Shown: positions 48,013 through 59,442 of the stretch, one piece after another | Layout: the number at the start of each line of letters is the position of its first letter | Numbering within the stretch: position 1 is the stretch's first letter | DNA from: Doris montereyensis | Lineage: Eukaryota > Mollusca > Gastropoda > Nudibranchia > Dorididae | Direction: 5' to 3' | Length of the DNA: 64,000 bases | NCBI GenBank assembly: GCA_037039925.1 | Contig: JAXRKP010001331.1 | Coordinates: forward strand, 74,185-138,184 | Notes under the pieces: model-generated | The model's input: only the letters and a program-made list of their open reading frames with translations | Database searches by the model: none | Told to the model about the DNA's origin: nothing | Position numbers and translations under genes: made by a program

Positions 48013-48109
48013 GAACTTTCCTTTCAGGGTTCGATCATCATATTGACCCAGGATTCTTTCCGTCTATTCCTTGTATTTATCACGTCTTTGTTCTATGCGG
48101 CATTAATAT

Positions 48110-49135
48110 TCAATGTCATCTCCTTGACCCTATATTTAGGGTGTGTTACGGTTGGCCAGGAAACACACTGGCCTAAATTTAAGACTGATGTCATTGGCAC
48201 AGGGAGCCTGCAGGCTCTATATTTAGGGCCAAAGACCTAATCATCTTGAATGGAAATTTCCACTTTCTTTAAAATGGTTTTCACAAGTAGTTTGACCTTT
48301 GAGTTCATAATTTGGCAACAGCCAATGAAATTACAATTTATTTTTAGGCTTGTAGCTTTATGGGTGGCCCCATTATCGTTCGTCAAAGTGACGCTTTCCC
48401 ATTCATGACACTTCGTTTGTGCAAGTCTAAGTTCATTACACAGCTATAGATCTACGATCTTCTGTAAACGTGAAATCATTGTTCAAACTAAGTCAAGTCT
48501 AACTTCACCCCTTACACACACTCATTTTTCCATCCCTCACTGTAAAAGAAGGTAACATCATGAAAGTGCTTCTTGAGGTAACATCTATTAGTATATTACT
48601 GCATCCCTTCCTGAACCTTTGGACTTGCCCCACCATCCCTATCCCCATCCTAGCCAAGCAGTTACCTGAGCCAAGCATGGTGGCCGATATCAGTAATTGA
48701 TACATAAATGCTGGCTGGGTCCTCATTACAGAACCCCTCCCCAACTTTGACATGCGTTATTTTGCGTTGCTAAACCGTAAGACGACCGAGCTAGATATCT
48801 ATCTAGCTAGATCTAGTCATCCTGTCAGAAAAACTAGAGAATCATTCAGAATCTAGGCATCAAGCTTAATAAAGATTAGATTTATCTTAACACAAAAAAC
48901 GCTCACAGTGTCACAGGAAGTGACCTTCTTAGGGTGAAGGGTTGTCCCAGCAATTTGCTTGAAAAAACGCGTATGTGCAAGGGTGTAGCTGAGATTTAGA
49001 CTTAGTTTAAATAATGATTTCACATTTACTGATAATAAAAGACCTATAAAACATGTATTTCTGAAAGTTGAAAGCATAAAGAATTCATATTGAGATGTTA
49101 TTGCAGCAAAAAAAACTAAAACTAAGGACTAAACG
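48110..49135. repeat. Mosaic repeat cluster, copy 1
   Basis: Three blocks recur at 51.28-52.0 kb. 48110-48440 matches 51520-51830 inverted (GGGAAAGCGTCACTTTGAC, GGAAATTTCCATTCAAGA). 48465-48605 matches 51875-52005 direct (GTGAAATCATTGTTCAAAC). 48890-49135 matches 51285-51515 direct (GGAAGTGACCTTCTTA, AATTCATATTGAGATGTTATTGCA). Non-coding. Confidence 0.7.
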
Positions 49136-49306
49136 GCACTCCTTAAGATGTGATGTCGTTTGACCCAGAAATGAGAGTGTAACTAAAAACAGTGGCCAGG
49201 TGGTATTTAAATCTTATATGCCAAATAGTGTTAACCATCAGATATATACGTATTTTATTGAGTATTAATGTATCTTTTCTATCTAACCTTGCACGGTACA
49301 GACTAG

Positions 49307-49512
49307 TGCTATGAGCGTTCGTCAGCCTTGGTAGCAATAAATCACCTGTCTGTGGACACCCCCAGGTATTCCCCCGGCCTTTGTCAGGTTTCTCTGTTTA
49401 TTATTACGATGATATTGTTTGTTTTGCCCTGTTATTCTAGAGATACCAATTAAGTGAACATCGTTTTGTCACCATCTCTGAATTTGTACGTCTCTGTGCT
49501 TTCAGACTTCTT
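49307..49512. repeat. Interspersed repeat P, copy 2
   Basis: Reverse-complement match to 6909-7118. Confidence 0.65.
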
Positions 49513-50189
49513 TTTTCATTGATAAAGGCAGGTTTCACAAAAAAATGGAACCCAATGATAACTTAAACTCTTCAATTATTCTTTCACAAAGCCTAATTGA
49601 TGAATCTCCTTAACATTTGGTCCCATGAATATCTTTGACGCCAGATATAAAAAACATAATGTGAAATTTTGCTTTCAATTTGTGAATAATTTTTGGATGC
49701 AAACGTCAGGAGTGAGACCGCTTTCATTTTTCCCTCTGGTTCAAAAATATGTAGAACGCCATTTATGATCTGGAGTGAAAGAAAACGTATAACTACAGCC
49801 ATTTATCCTGTAAAAGACAACAACAAAATCTAGGTAACTTTAAATGAGAGTTAGAATATTATGAGACTACTAGCGGTCTGCGTGACCTTACGGTCTGATA
49901 AAAAATAATAATTTCAATCTGGGATCTCATGGTAATATCACGTCACGCTATTTACTCGTTCATTTTGTGAAAGACTATTTAGAAGTATGAAATTTTTTTT
50001 TTAGAATTGTCAGGTCGGCTTTGTGACATATTTTCTTTTGGTCTGTCTCCTTATGAACGCCAGCATGAGCGCAGACAAAAATGTAGACAATGGGTGTTTA
50101 TCAGAAAGGAAACTGATCAGCTTAGATTCAGTTGCATTAGCAAAACATTCTTTGGTATCATGAGTGAAACTTATGTGAAGAAGTCCGGC

Positions 50190-51237
50190 AATCAATAGCC
50201 TTTTTCATGATTTATCACGTTCTAATAAACAAGAGCGAGATAGTGTGGTAATAAGGAGAAGTATAGAAGTCCAAGTACAACGGCAATGACTCTACGTCTC
50301 CACTATGCACAGTCTTCTTCGTATAACGATACTATATTACTAAAAACACATTTAAACGAGAGAGAGAAAATAATACTTATAGCACAGGTTTAAGATTTGT
50401 CAGCCAACGCTCCCATCCCGTCCCGTATTCCGCGAAGCAATTATCGATCAATAAAGACACAAGTTTGCGCTAGTCTAGTGGGCGCTCTATATGACTAGAT
50501 AGTTGGAGAGGGGGCGGGCACTATGGGGGAAAAAGAACCATTGTAGGCAAAAGCGCTTTCTTTTCGGTCAAGGTTTTGTTGCTGGTGCCTTTCTTTCTTT
50601 TTTCTCTCTCTCTCCCTCCTCTCTTGGCAAATATCGGCCTACACGTATCGCATCCTCACTTGTTATATAAGTCGTGAAGTTTACCGGTTTCAGCAGAATG
50701 GCACTCGTTAAACCCATAATAAGGATAGAATAAGGCGTACAATCACAGAATTTTACAAAAACAGAACAAAAAAGCATCGGTTGTTATCCATCCACACGAT
50801 CCGGAACATGTGAGTCATCTGATCAACACTAAGGCACGTATCGTAAACTCCACGTCCGAAGTGTTGGGAAACACAAACACAGACTTCATCTTATTGAGAA
50901 CTAGGAAAAAGTCTGGGAACTCTCCAAACCACATGCCCCAGCGTTGCGTCACTAAATAAACGCCAGGGAAGCCTCGGTCGACAGACCCGTGCAGTGCCGC
51001 GTAACATTGCGCCACTGGCATTGGACCTAGACTTTTCAGTTATGCCCCTTGACTGAAAAAACATGACTTTTAAAAGCTAATTTACTCGCCTCACAGCTAT
51101 CTCTGAAAGTCATACATATGGAATCCTCAGGTTCTAAGCTTTAACATGGCATATAACACTTGTAGAAATATAACATGTAAATTTTGACAAAAGAGGGAAA
51201 ACAAAAGAGGACCATTTTGTGAAACCTGCCTGAAGGT
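50190..51237. repeat. Left arm of a large inverted repeat
   Basis: Matches the reverse complement of about 54652-55745. Anchors are TTCTAATAAA, AATTATCGATC, ACACAAGTTTG, AAGCTTTAACATGG and CCATTTTGTGAAACCTGCC at the inner edge (51218-51236). ORFs here are shadows of a non-coding repeat. Confidence 0.75.
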
Positions 51238-51284
51238 ACAGCGAACATTTTAAAATACATCCTTAACCCAAGTAGAGCTCGCAG

Positions 51285-52005
51285 TGTTACCGGAAGTGAC
51301 CTTCTTACAGTGAGGCGTTTAAGCCAGTTATTTGCATGAAAAAACAAGTGTGTGCAATGGACGAAGCTAGGATTTAGACAGTTTGAACAATAAGTTCACA
51401 TTTACAGATGACAAAAGACCTATAAAACATGCATTTTCTATCAGTTGAAAGAATAAGGAATTCATATTGAGATGTTATTGCAACAAGAGAAACTTAAACT
51501 CAGGACTAAACATTAGCAGCGATAGCCGTGTAATGAACTTAGGCTTTGAAGTGTGTTGAATGGGAAAGCGTCACTTTGACAAATGATAACGAGGCTATCG
51601 GGAAGGCCACGAGCTTAAAATAAATTGTAATCTCCTTGCTGTTATATAACAATGAACTCAAAGGGTCTAACTGTCATAAACCATGTAAGGAAAGTGGAAA
51701 TTTCCATTCAAGAAGCTTAGATGTCTCACCCCAAACATAGGGCCTGTGCACTTCCGTGCAAATGACAGCCTAAATTATAGGGCCTCTGGCAGCTTCCTGG
51801 GCGGACGGCAACACACCCTTTATTTAGGGCCGGCGCTTTTCTTTTTCTTTGTTAATACCTATTATCATTTCTAAGCATGAAATCATTGTTCAAACAAAGT
51901 TAAAATCCTGGCTTCACCACATGCACACACTCATTTTTTCATCCCTCAGGTAAAACTGCAAGTGCGTCTTGAGTTAACATCTATTACCGTCCATTACCCC
52001 GAACC
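51285..52005. repeat. Mosaic repeat cluster, copy 2
   Basis: Holds the three blocks of 48.1-49.1 kb in a different order and, for one block, orientation. TATTTAGGGCC-type words recur at 51735, 51780 and 51825. Confidence 0.7.
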
Positions 52006-53930
52006 CCCACTTTGACAAATGATAGTGATAGCAAGGCCACCGGAAAAGCTACGATAATAATAGATCAGACCTTCCATTCACCCTTGACAAACTTGCCTGA
52101 AAAAGTTCTCGGACCAAATGTTATGCAATATTATATAAAACATACACTGTTACATAATACAGGGATGGGGACAAGCTCTGAAAAAAAACTGATTTTTATC
52201 ACCCCTTTAAAATTTCAAAATAGTTTTACGTAAGAGCATTGCATTTAAAAATACAAGTACAAGAAATATAAAGAAGAGGGCCACAATATAAAAAAAACCC
52301 AATGTTATCAGACATGCCAACTTTTAGAATCAAAATATTCCAGAGAGATCTGTATCACTATCATCATAGTCCTGCAGTAGTACATTGCTGGACTGGCAAG
52401 ACAACATTTTGGAGTTGGGTCCTGTATGGTAACTACCTACATATCTAGGGTTTATTTTCAAAAAGTATATCAAACCACTGCCATTAGTCTTGCAGACTAT
52501 TCATTCTCTGATTATATAAAACATGAGTGAAAATTTCACAGGTGCCATGTGCATGTTGTGCAAGTAACATCCCATAGCAGTTATTAAAAGGTGAGCCCTC
52601 TCCCTCCCTGATAGGCTCTAGCCAAATAATTTCTCAAACATACACACAAAAAACCCAATAAAAAAAACGCCCAAGAACAGGCGAAAACAAGTGAATTATA
52701 ATAAATCTCTTCTTTCGTTTATCTTCCATTTTTTTACATTCAAATCGATCTCAATTTCACCAAATCCTCTTTTATAACAGTCATTAATTTCAATCATATT
52801 TTTCATGTTTTCTTACTCATTTCTTCCATGTCATGTTACTTTGCAATCACTTTACTTCCATCCAAAACATTTTACTATTAACTACAATATTCCCTAATGT
52901 TCTCTTCAAGTATGCCACCCACCCCCCTCTCTCTCTTTACCTACCTCAACAATGGCTACCTATAAGGCAAGACTCTAGGAATCAAAACTCCTAATCCAAG
53001 CTAAACAATAGTAGTTTTTTTTAAATGTCAACATGTGTGAGTTATCTCCTTTACGGGCGTGTTTCGCAAAGGCATGGACGTCAGTTGGACTTGTTTGTTG
53101 TTTTATTGAAGTTTACCCCCTCTAACATATACATTGATCTCAGGTGAAAGTAAACAGCAAGATTAAAGATTAGATAAATGAGAAAAAGGAAAGATGAAGA
53201 ACCTACCAGCACCACCGCTATCCACCCAAATTGGAATTGAGTCTCAGATATCAAAAGAAAAGCTCAAATCAAAGTAGCTTCACTTCATTAGTTCAAGTCA
53301 AGCCCAAAACTTTCTACCAAGCATATGTGACTAGCCCTAAAGTAATAACACGCGACCATACAAAAAAATCAATACTCATGCAGTATTGTAGCCGATGTAG
53401 TATTGTATGTATCATAATATTAACACAATACTACAGGTGCCTGCCTTCATCAGGATGTTGTATAGCAATCTTGCATTGTAGACCCTATGCGAGTGTGTAT
53501 TTTGTGTCTTTCTTATAAGCACGGAGCAGAGAAGTGTCCTGCCTGTATAATGGGCTTTCACATACCCGATTTGAAAAAGGCAAAAGCAATTGTAAAAATA
53601 TTAAATGAGGCATAATTCTAGAAAACAACCACAAAAAGCGCATGTTAAACTTGAAATCTTGAATGTTAAAGGTATGTAGATGTACTACTCCTACTACCAG
53701 TATCACTACTACTATTATTAGGCTTACCACACCAGTATTACTAATTTTAATGTCTCTCTCTCTCTCATTAAATGACGATACATGATACCGTAATGACTCT
53801 CTCTCTCTATGTTTGGGACATCCGTTCTAATTAACCAGACCCTATGTCTTCCCGGGCGGCTGGTGCATGTGTGTGTATAAAAATGAGACAAAAACACGGA
53901 GGAACTCCTCTGTGCCAAAAAAAAACGGAA
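52006..53930. other. No gene; relic repeat sequence
   Basis: CAGGGATGGGGACAAGCTCTG at 52161 looks like a hAT terminus. The rest is AT-rich, with a pyrimidine-rich block near 52720-52950 and CT microsatellites at 53755-53810. I could not find a matching right end with an 8-bp duplication. Confidence 0.4.
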
Positions 53931-53939
53931 ATCCCCATC

Positions 53940-54299
53940 CCTGTTCCATACGGGTTACGACAATGCCAATGGCTGTACTATTCAGCCAATGAAAATAGGA
54001 TAGGCCTGCAGGCAACAGGTAAGATGTCGGTCCGGTGGAGACGGTGTCGGCTCAGGCCTTGCCTGCGAGAGCGACCGGTGGACGCGTCATTTTCCCCTGA
54101 AACATTGACTATTTAAAAAATCTCGGAAGTCTCATCTGAAAATCTTTAAAAATCTCAGAAGTCTCATCTGAAAATCTTTAAAAATCTCATCTGAAAATCT
54201 TTAAAATTTCGGAAGTCTCATCTAAAAATCCTGAAGGTCCTTTTCGATGTGTCAAAAAACCGGAAATCCGGGGGAAAACCCGGAAAATCCCCATCCCTG
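53940..54299 (+). repeat. Interspersed repeat D, copy 2, with ~33-bp tandem array
   Basis: Shares TAGGCCTGCAGGCAACAGGTAAG-type sequence with 8.2 kb. At 54116-54230 a unit AAAATCTCGGAAGTCTCATC plus TGAAAATCTTTAA is repeated about four times, some copies partial. Ends AATCCCCATCCCTG at 54299, a hAT-like terminus. Confidence 0.65.
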
Positions 54300-54650
54300 A
54301 AATATGATGACTAGAACAATACCTGAATCTCAATCTCAAGTGGAAGTTCCAACGCCAGAAATCGAAAAATTTTAACTCATTTCTGCCATTCCAATCGCAA
54401 ATGTCCGAAAATATTATTTTAAATTTCATTCGGTGGAAAAATGGCGGAAATGTCAGCACATTCGGCAAATGATAAAATTGCCGGCATTCCGCCTAAGGCG
54501 GAGAAATGGAAAGGTCCTGATAGATCTAGATCTGACGGCCTCTGCCAAATTTACCTGAGCCGGGCTTGATTAAAAATGACCGAAAGGTGGGTCCAATAAA
54601 ACCCAAATCTCTCCACCGGGGTGCATCAAGTGAAATATAAAATACGTATA
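54300..54650. other. No gene
   Basis: Between repeat D and the right arm of the large inverted repeat. A TAGATCTAGATCTG cluster at 54522-54535; nothing else recognised. Confidence 0.4.
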
Positions 54651-54651
54651 A

Positions 54652-55745
54652 GGCAGGTTTCACAAAATGGTCCATCCCCATTTCCATCTTTTTGTCAAAA
54701 TGTACATGTTATATTTCTTACAAGTTAACACCATGTTAAAGCTTAGAACCCGAGGATTCCAGATATATGACTTTAAGAGATAGCAAAGGACTGTGAGGCA
54801 GAGTTAATTAGCTTTTAAAAGTCCTGTTTTTAAGTCAAGGGCATAACTGAAAATTCTAGGTTCAATGCCAATGACGCAATGTTGTGAACTGCACGGGTCC
54901 GTCAGCAAAGTTTCCTTGCATTTATTTTGTAACGTAATGCTTGGGAATCTGGTTTGGAGAGTTCCCTGACTTCCCTAGTTCTCAATAAGATGTGAAGTCT
55001 GTGTTTGTGTTTCCCGACACCTCGGACGTGGAGTCCACCGGCAAGTGCCTTACCATTGATCAGACGACTCGCGCGTTCTGAATCATGTATCAACATGAAA
55101 ACCGATGCTTTTTGTCCGGTTTTTTTGTAAAATTCTGTGATTGTACGCCTTTATACTATCCTTATTACGTGTTACAGGTTTATCATGTGTGCCATTCTGC
55201 TGAAACCGGTACGGTAAACACATAACTTATATAACGAGAGAGGATGAGATACGTATCTATATATACAGATATTTACCAATAGAGAGAGAGGAGGGAGAGA
55301 GAAAAGAGCGGTGGAGAGAGAGAGAGTGAGAGGGGGTGGGGGGGGGGGGGGAGGAAGAAAGGAACCAACAATAAAACCCTCATCGAAAGAAAGTGCTTTT
55401 GACGACAATGATTCTTTTTTTCCTTATGCCCCCTGACTATCTAGTCACAGAGCGCCCCACTAAACTAGCACAAACTTGTGTCTTTATCGATCGATAATTG
55501 CTTCGCAGAATGCGGGACAGGATGGGAGCAGTGGCTGACAAATCTTGCTCTACTTGAACCTGTGCTATAAGTATTATTTTCTCTCTCTCTCTTAAATGCG
55601 TTTTTAGTAATATTGTATTGTTATGCGAAGAAGACTGTCCATAGTGGAGACGTAGAGTCACTATCGTATTGCCTCTCGTATTGCCAATTATCTCGTCTAT
55701 TTATTAGAACATAATAGATCATGAAAGTCAATAGATTGTTGAAGT
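54652..55745. repeat. Right arm of a large inverted repeat
   Basis: Inverted copy of 50190-51237; the inner edge AGGCAGGTTTCACAAAATGG starts at 54652. It also contains a G-rich/GA tract at 55280-55355 that the left arm has only in short form. Confidence 0.75.
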
Positions 55746-55746
55746 G

Positions 55747-56338
55747 GTTATTCGGACCCGAGTCCCAATAAACACCCACACTATTCGGACACGCTGGGCC
55801 TGTTAGGACACGGACTATTTATGTAAAATGACGTCATGACCGTACCTAAACCGTGCATGCCCAGAACAATATTATTAGATCTATTTTTAAGTGCCGGTAC
55901 CACCCATGTCCCAAAATCCAATAACTTTCCCGGTAGCCTACTCCATAACATTAATAACGTAGTGTAGCACCTACTGGGATATTTACCTATTAAAAAATAC
56001 TTAAAATGGGTAATAAAAATCGCGACCCGTGCTCCCAAAAATGAGTTCACCGGAAGGTATGAAAGGTTTCCATTTACTTTTTTCCGGAACAAAATATGAC
56101 CGCTAGAAATAGAAGTCGACTTCGCTCAAGGCCGTCAAGATGGCCTTGCTTCGCTACGATTGAAACTGAAATTACGTGTCTTCAACTTCAATTCTCTAAA
56201 AAATATATTTTTAGACATAGATTCTAATTCTAGATCTGTGTGTCCCAATAAAAACCCGGATCCGAATAAAACCAACACTATTGGGACACGCGGGTCCGAA
56301 TGGAGCACCCACACTATTGGGACACGGGTCCGAATAAT
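55747..56338. mobile_element. MITE F with 23-bp terminal inverted repeats
   Basis: TTATTCGGACCCGAGTCCCA (55747 on) pairs with the reverse complement of ...GGGACACGGGTCCGAATAA ending 56338, one mismatch in 23. Subterminal CACCCACACTATT(C/G)GGACACG occurs at both ends (55771 and about 56303). No ORF of note. About 590 bp. Confidence 0.78.
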
Positions 56339-56845
56339 GACAGCCTAGATTGTTGATGGCCGCCTGTGGTCAGAAGTCACACTTCCCTGTGAACTCGTAA
56401 AACTTTGTGGGCAGCATCGCACTGCGGTGATGACTGTCAGCGGAGTCCAACTAGCATGTGGCAGCCATTGCGCTGGCTGCGCAGTCATTTTCTAGGATTA
56501 AAATTAATGACGTGCCTATCCGTCCATGTCATACTAACGAAATAAGCTGGCCTTGTAAAATACATTTCTTTAGCGTTCATAATCAATACTAGATCAGCCT
56601 CGGAGCGCTTTAATTATCATCAACTGTTGCCCAAACTATGAACTCAATGGTCAAACTACGTCATGAGGTTTTAAGGAAAACTGGATAGTGGAAATTTCAC
56701 GGCTAAGACGCCTGGACTTAGATCTAGATGTCTGGCCCTGTCCTGGCATTTCCTGCCCTTTCCTTCAAAAGTTAATTCAGATCTAGATTCTAGCTTCAAT
56801 GCCTCTTCTTCCTAGTTCACTTTTACTCGAGGTCTGATCTAATCA
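56339..56845. other. No gene; fragment related to the 48-kb repeats
   Basis: 56620-56715 (ATGAACTCAATGGTCAAACT, GTGGAAATTTCAC) resembles the 48290-48330 block. TCTAGATC words at 56705-56725 and 56778-56795. Confidence 0.4.
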
Positions 56846-56849
56846 ATCC

Positions 56850-59442
56850 TGTTAGTTAATGTGGTAACAGAACACTTTTACCTTGAGGCTTTAACACTGT
56901 ATAGTGATTTAGCTATTGTATTGTCATCCATTCTGTTTTACGTTCCCAAACCATGTCAATTAATTTTGCTTCTATCTTAGTTTTTGGGAGAAAACATGCC
57001 ATCTACTTTGGTTTGATCTTTTGTCGTTGTGTTTCCTGATCTTTTGTCTCTTTTAATTTTCCCTACTGCTCTTCTTAGATATGAAAATTCAGCTGGCGTT
57101 CAATGTCATTGTCCTGCACTCTCTACTGTATTCCCTGCTGTCTACTAGTATGTCACCATTGGAAAGAACTTTGTATTATGAAACACGATTGCTACCATAG
57201 AGGATTGAGTTAGGACAATAAACTGTATAAGTATACTGCCATCTTGGCCTATTTTTTGTTTGACAATTCTTGTTTACCTACAAATGAGTCTTTCTATATA
57301 GTTATATATTTGCGCTTCGTTTTAAAAGATATTGACATGAAATTGCCTTTTCTATCCGATGGCTGATTTTTTCTCTTACTTTTCTCTCTGTAGTTTAATC
57401 ATTATCTTTCTCCAGAATGTCCTGTCTAATTTTTGATTCCTTCCAAAAATGTTAACTATGCTTTAATGCCTCTATCTTCTTTCCAAGGTCTGCCTTTTGT
57501 TCTTTTACCTTGGGCTTTAGCACCAATTTAGCTATTCTATTGTCATTTTCTGTTTTATGTCCAAACTATCTCATTTGATTTAGTTTTTATGCCATGTGCT
57601 TTGGTTTGATCTCTTTTGTTGTTTTCTGATTTTGTCTCTTTTATTTTTCACTTACTCTTCTGAGATATTTAATTTTCCTACTTATGTTTACTGTTCATTG
57701 TTCATAATGTTGTATACTGCCATTTTGGTTTTTTGTTGACAATACTTGTTTACCTACAAATGCCTTTCCTAGATGGTTATATATTGCACTTGCCTTTTGG
57801 GTTTTCTGGCTGATTTCCTCTCTTAGTTTTCCCTCTGTTAATCATTGCTCCTAGGTAATTGTAGCTGTAAACCATTCTCCCTGCCTAATTCAAGATTTCG
57901 TGTTTTAGCTTCCTAGTTACTAGCATTGCATTCACTCTCATTCCTCTTTTTTTAAGTTCATTGTTCATAATGTTGATATTTGATCTTATCACTAAATCAT
58001 CGGTAAATAGAAGCATTGACACATTTCTGGTTTTTCATTCATTTTCTTCATTTTGAGGATCCCTTTGCGACTGAATCCATAAATGTGATCAACAAAAGAG
58101 GACTTAGGATACAACCCTGTCTTACTCCCTATATCTACATCAAATTCTGCAATTATGTTTCCAGCTACTCTCACTGCACATGTTGGTTTATTGTAAAATC
58201 CTTTAATGGCTTCTATTAAATTTTACTCTACATTGTGTTCTTTTAAGCAATGCGATAGTTTGTCTCTCCTCAAAGTGTCAAATTTTCTAAGTCAATAAAA
58301 CACAGGTGCAAGTCAATGTTTTTTCAAGGATTTTTTCTATTATTTGTCTAATTGTAAATATATGATCTTCTACACTTCTTCATGGTCTAAATCCACTCTG
58401 ATGCTCTTCGATCTGATCTCTACTCTTTTCCTCCAGTCTCATTTGCAGTATCTGGGATACACTTTTCTGGTACGCTAAGTAGTGATATCCCTCCTATAGT
58501 TTGAGCATTCCATAGTTGATCCTTTCTTATGTACTGGTACTACCGTTCCCTTTTTCTAGTCGTCTGGCACCTGTTTGGACTTCCATGCTTGTTGGCATAT
58601 TGCATGTAGCAGTTTGTCTGCCTCTATCCTTGGTTTTTAATCATTTCTGGATAAACTTGATCTGCTCCTGAGGCTTTTCCTAATTTCCCTTTTCTTATAG
58701 CTGTTTCGATTTCTTCCATTGATATATATCTACATCTTCATCTGTCTCCTCTGGATTACTTGTTACTCTTACTAAATGATCTTTACTCCTTGTTTCATAC
58801 GTTCTGGAGGGATTATGTAATTGGTGAAAATACTTTCTTCACGTTTCCATGATTTCGCTGTCTTCTTTCATTATTTCTCATTTGGCATTCTTAATTTGTC
58901 GTATTAGGCATGCTCTGGTCTTTCTCATGCTCTTCATTGCCCCCCAGAACAGCTTTTGATTTCCTTGAAGTCGTTGTCCAAACTTTTCCCAATGTTCCTG
59001 TTTTGCTTTCCTAACTTCCTCTTTGACGATAGTCTCTTTGTTTTACAAGTATTTCTTCCAGGCACCCTTCTTTTCTTTGATCTAAGTCTTGACATTTTCA
59101 TTCCACCATGCTGTTCTTTTCCTATCTCCTTTAATTTGCTTCCTACTACAGACCTCTTCAGTGTTTTTTTTTATTTATACATCTGCCACTTTTCTTCTAT
59201 TTGCTATCATTCAGATCCACCTGTCTTTCATTGATAAATATTTTTATCCTAGATTGGTATACCTGTTTTACTACTGATTTATTTAGTTCCTCTATATTGA
59301 GTTGAGTAGCTGTCTTCTCTTTCCTTTTCTGTTTGTTTTCTTCAGTCAGTAATCTCATTTTGGCAATCACTAAGTGATGATCACTAAATATTTCTCTGTT
59401 TACTCTTGCATCCAATGTACTGTAAAAAAGGGAGTTGCTTAC
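56850..59442 (-). mobile_element. LINE-A copy A3, decayed, 3' part duplicated
   Basis: From right to left: endonuclease tail (DARVNREIFSDHHLVIAKMR at 59420-59340), linker, RT (RVAGNIIAEFDVDIG near 58170) and 3' part. The 3' segment occurs twice in tandem, at about 57410-57800 and 56850-57310, both minus. Heavily broken. 5'-truncated exactly at the Merlin element. Confidence 0.8.

Noticed and set aside
54116..54230. Regular ~33-bp repeats as a CRISPR-like array
   Set aside because: Units are contiguous with no unique spacers, in an animal genome, within a dispersed repeat.
52161..54299. A single hAT element from CAGGGATGGGGA to TCCCCATCCCTG
   Set aside because: The flanking 8-mers do not match and another CCCATCCCTG end at about 53938 lies between, so the pairing is not supported.
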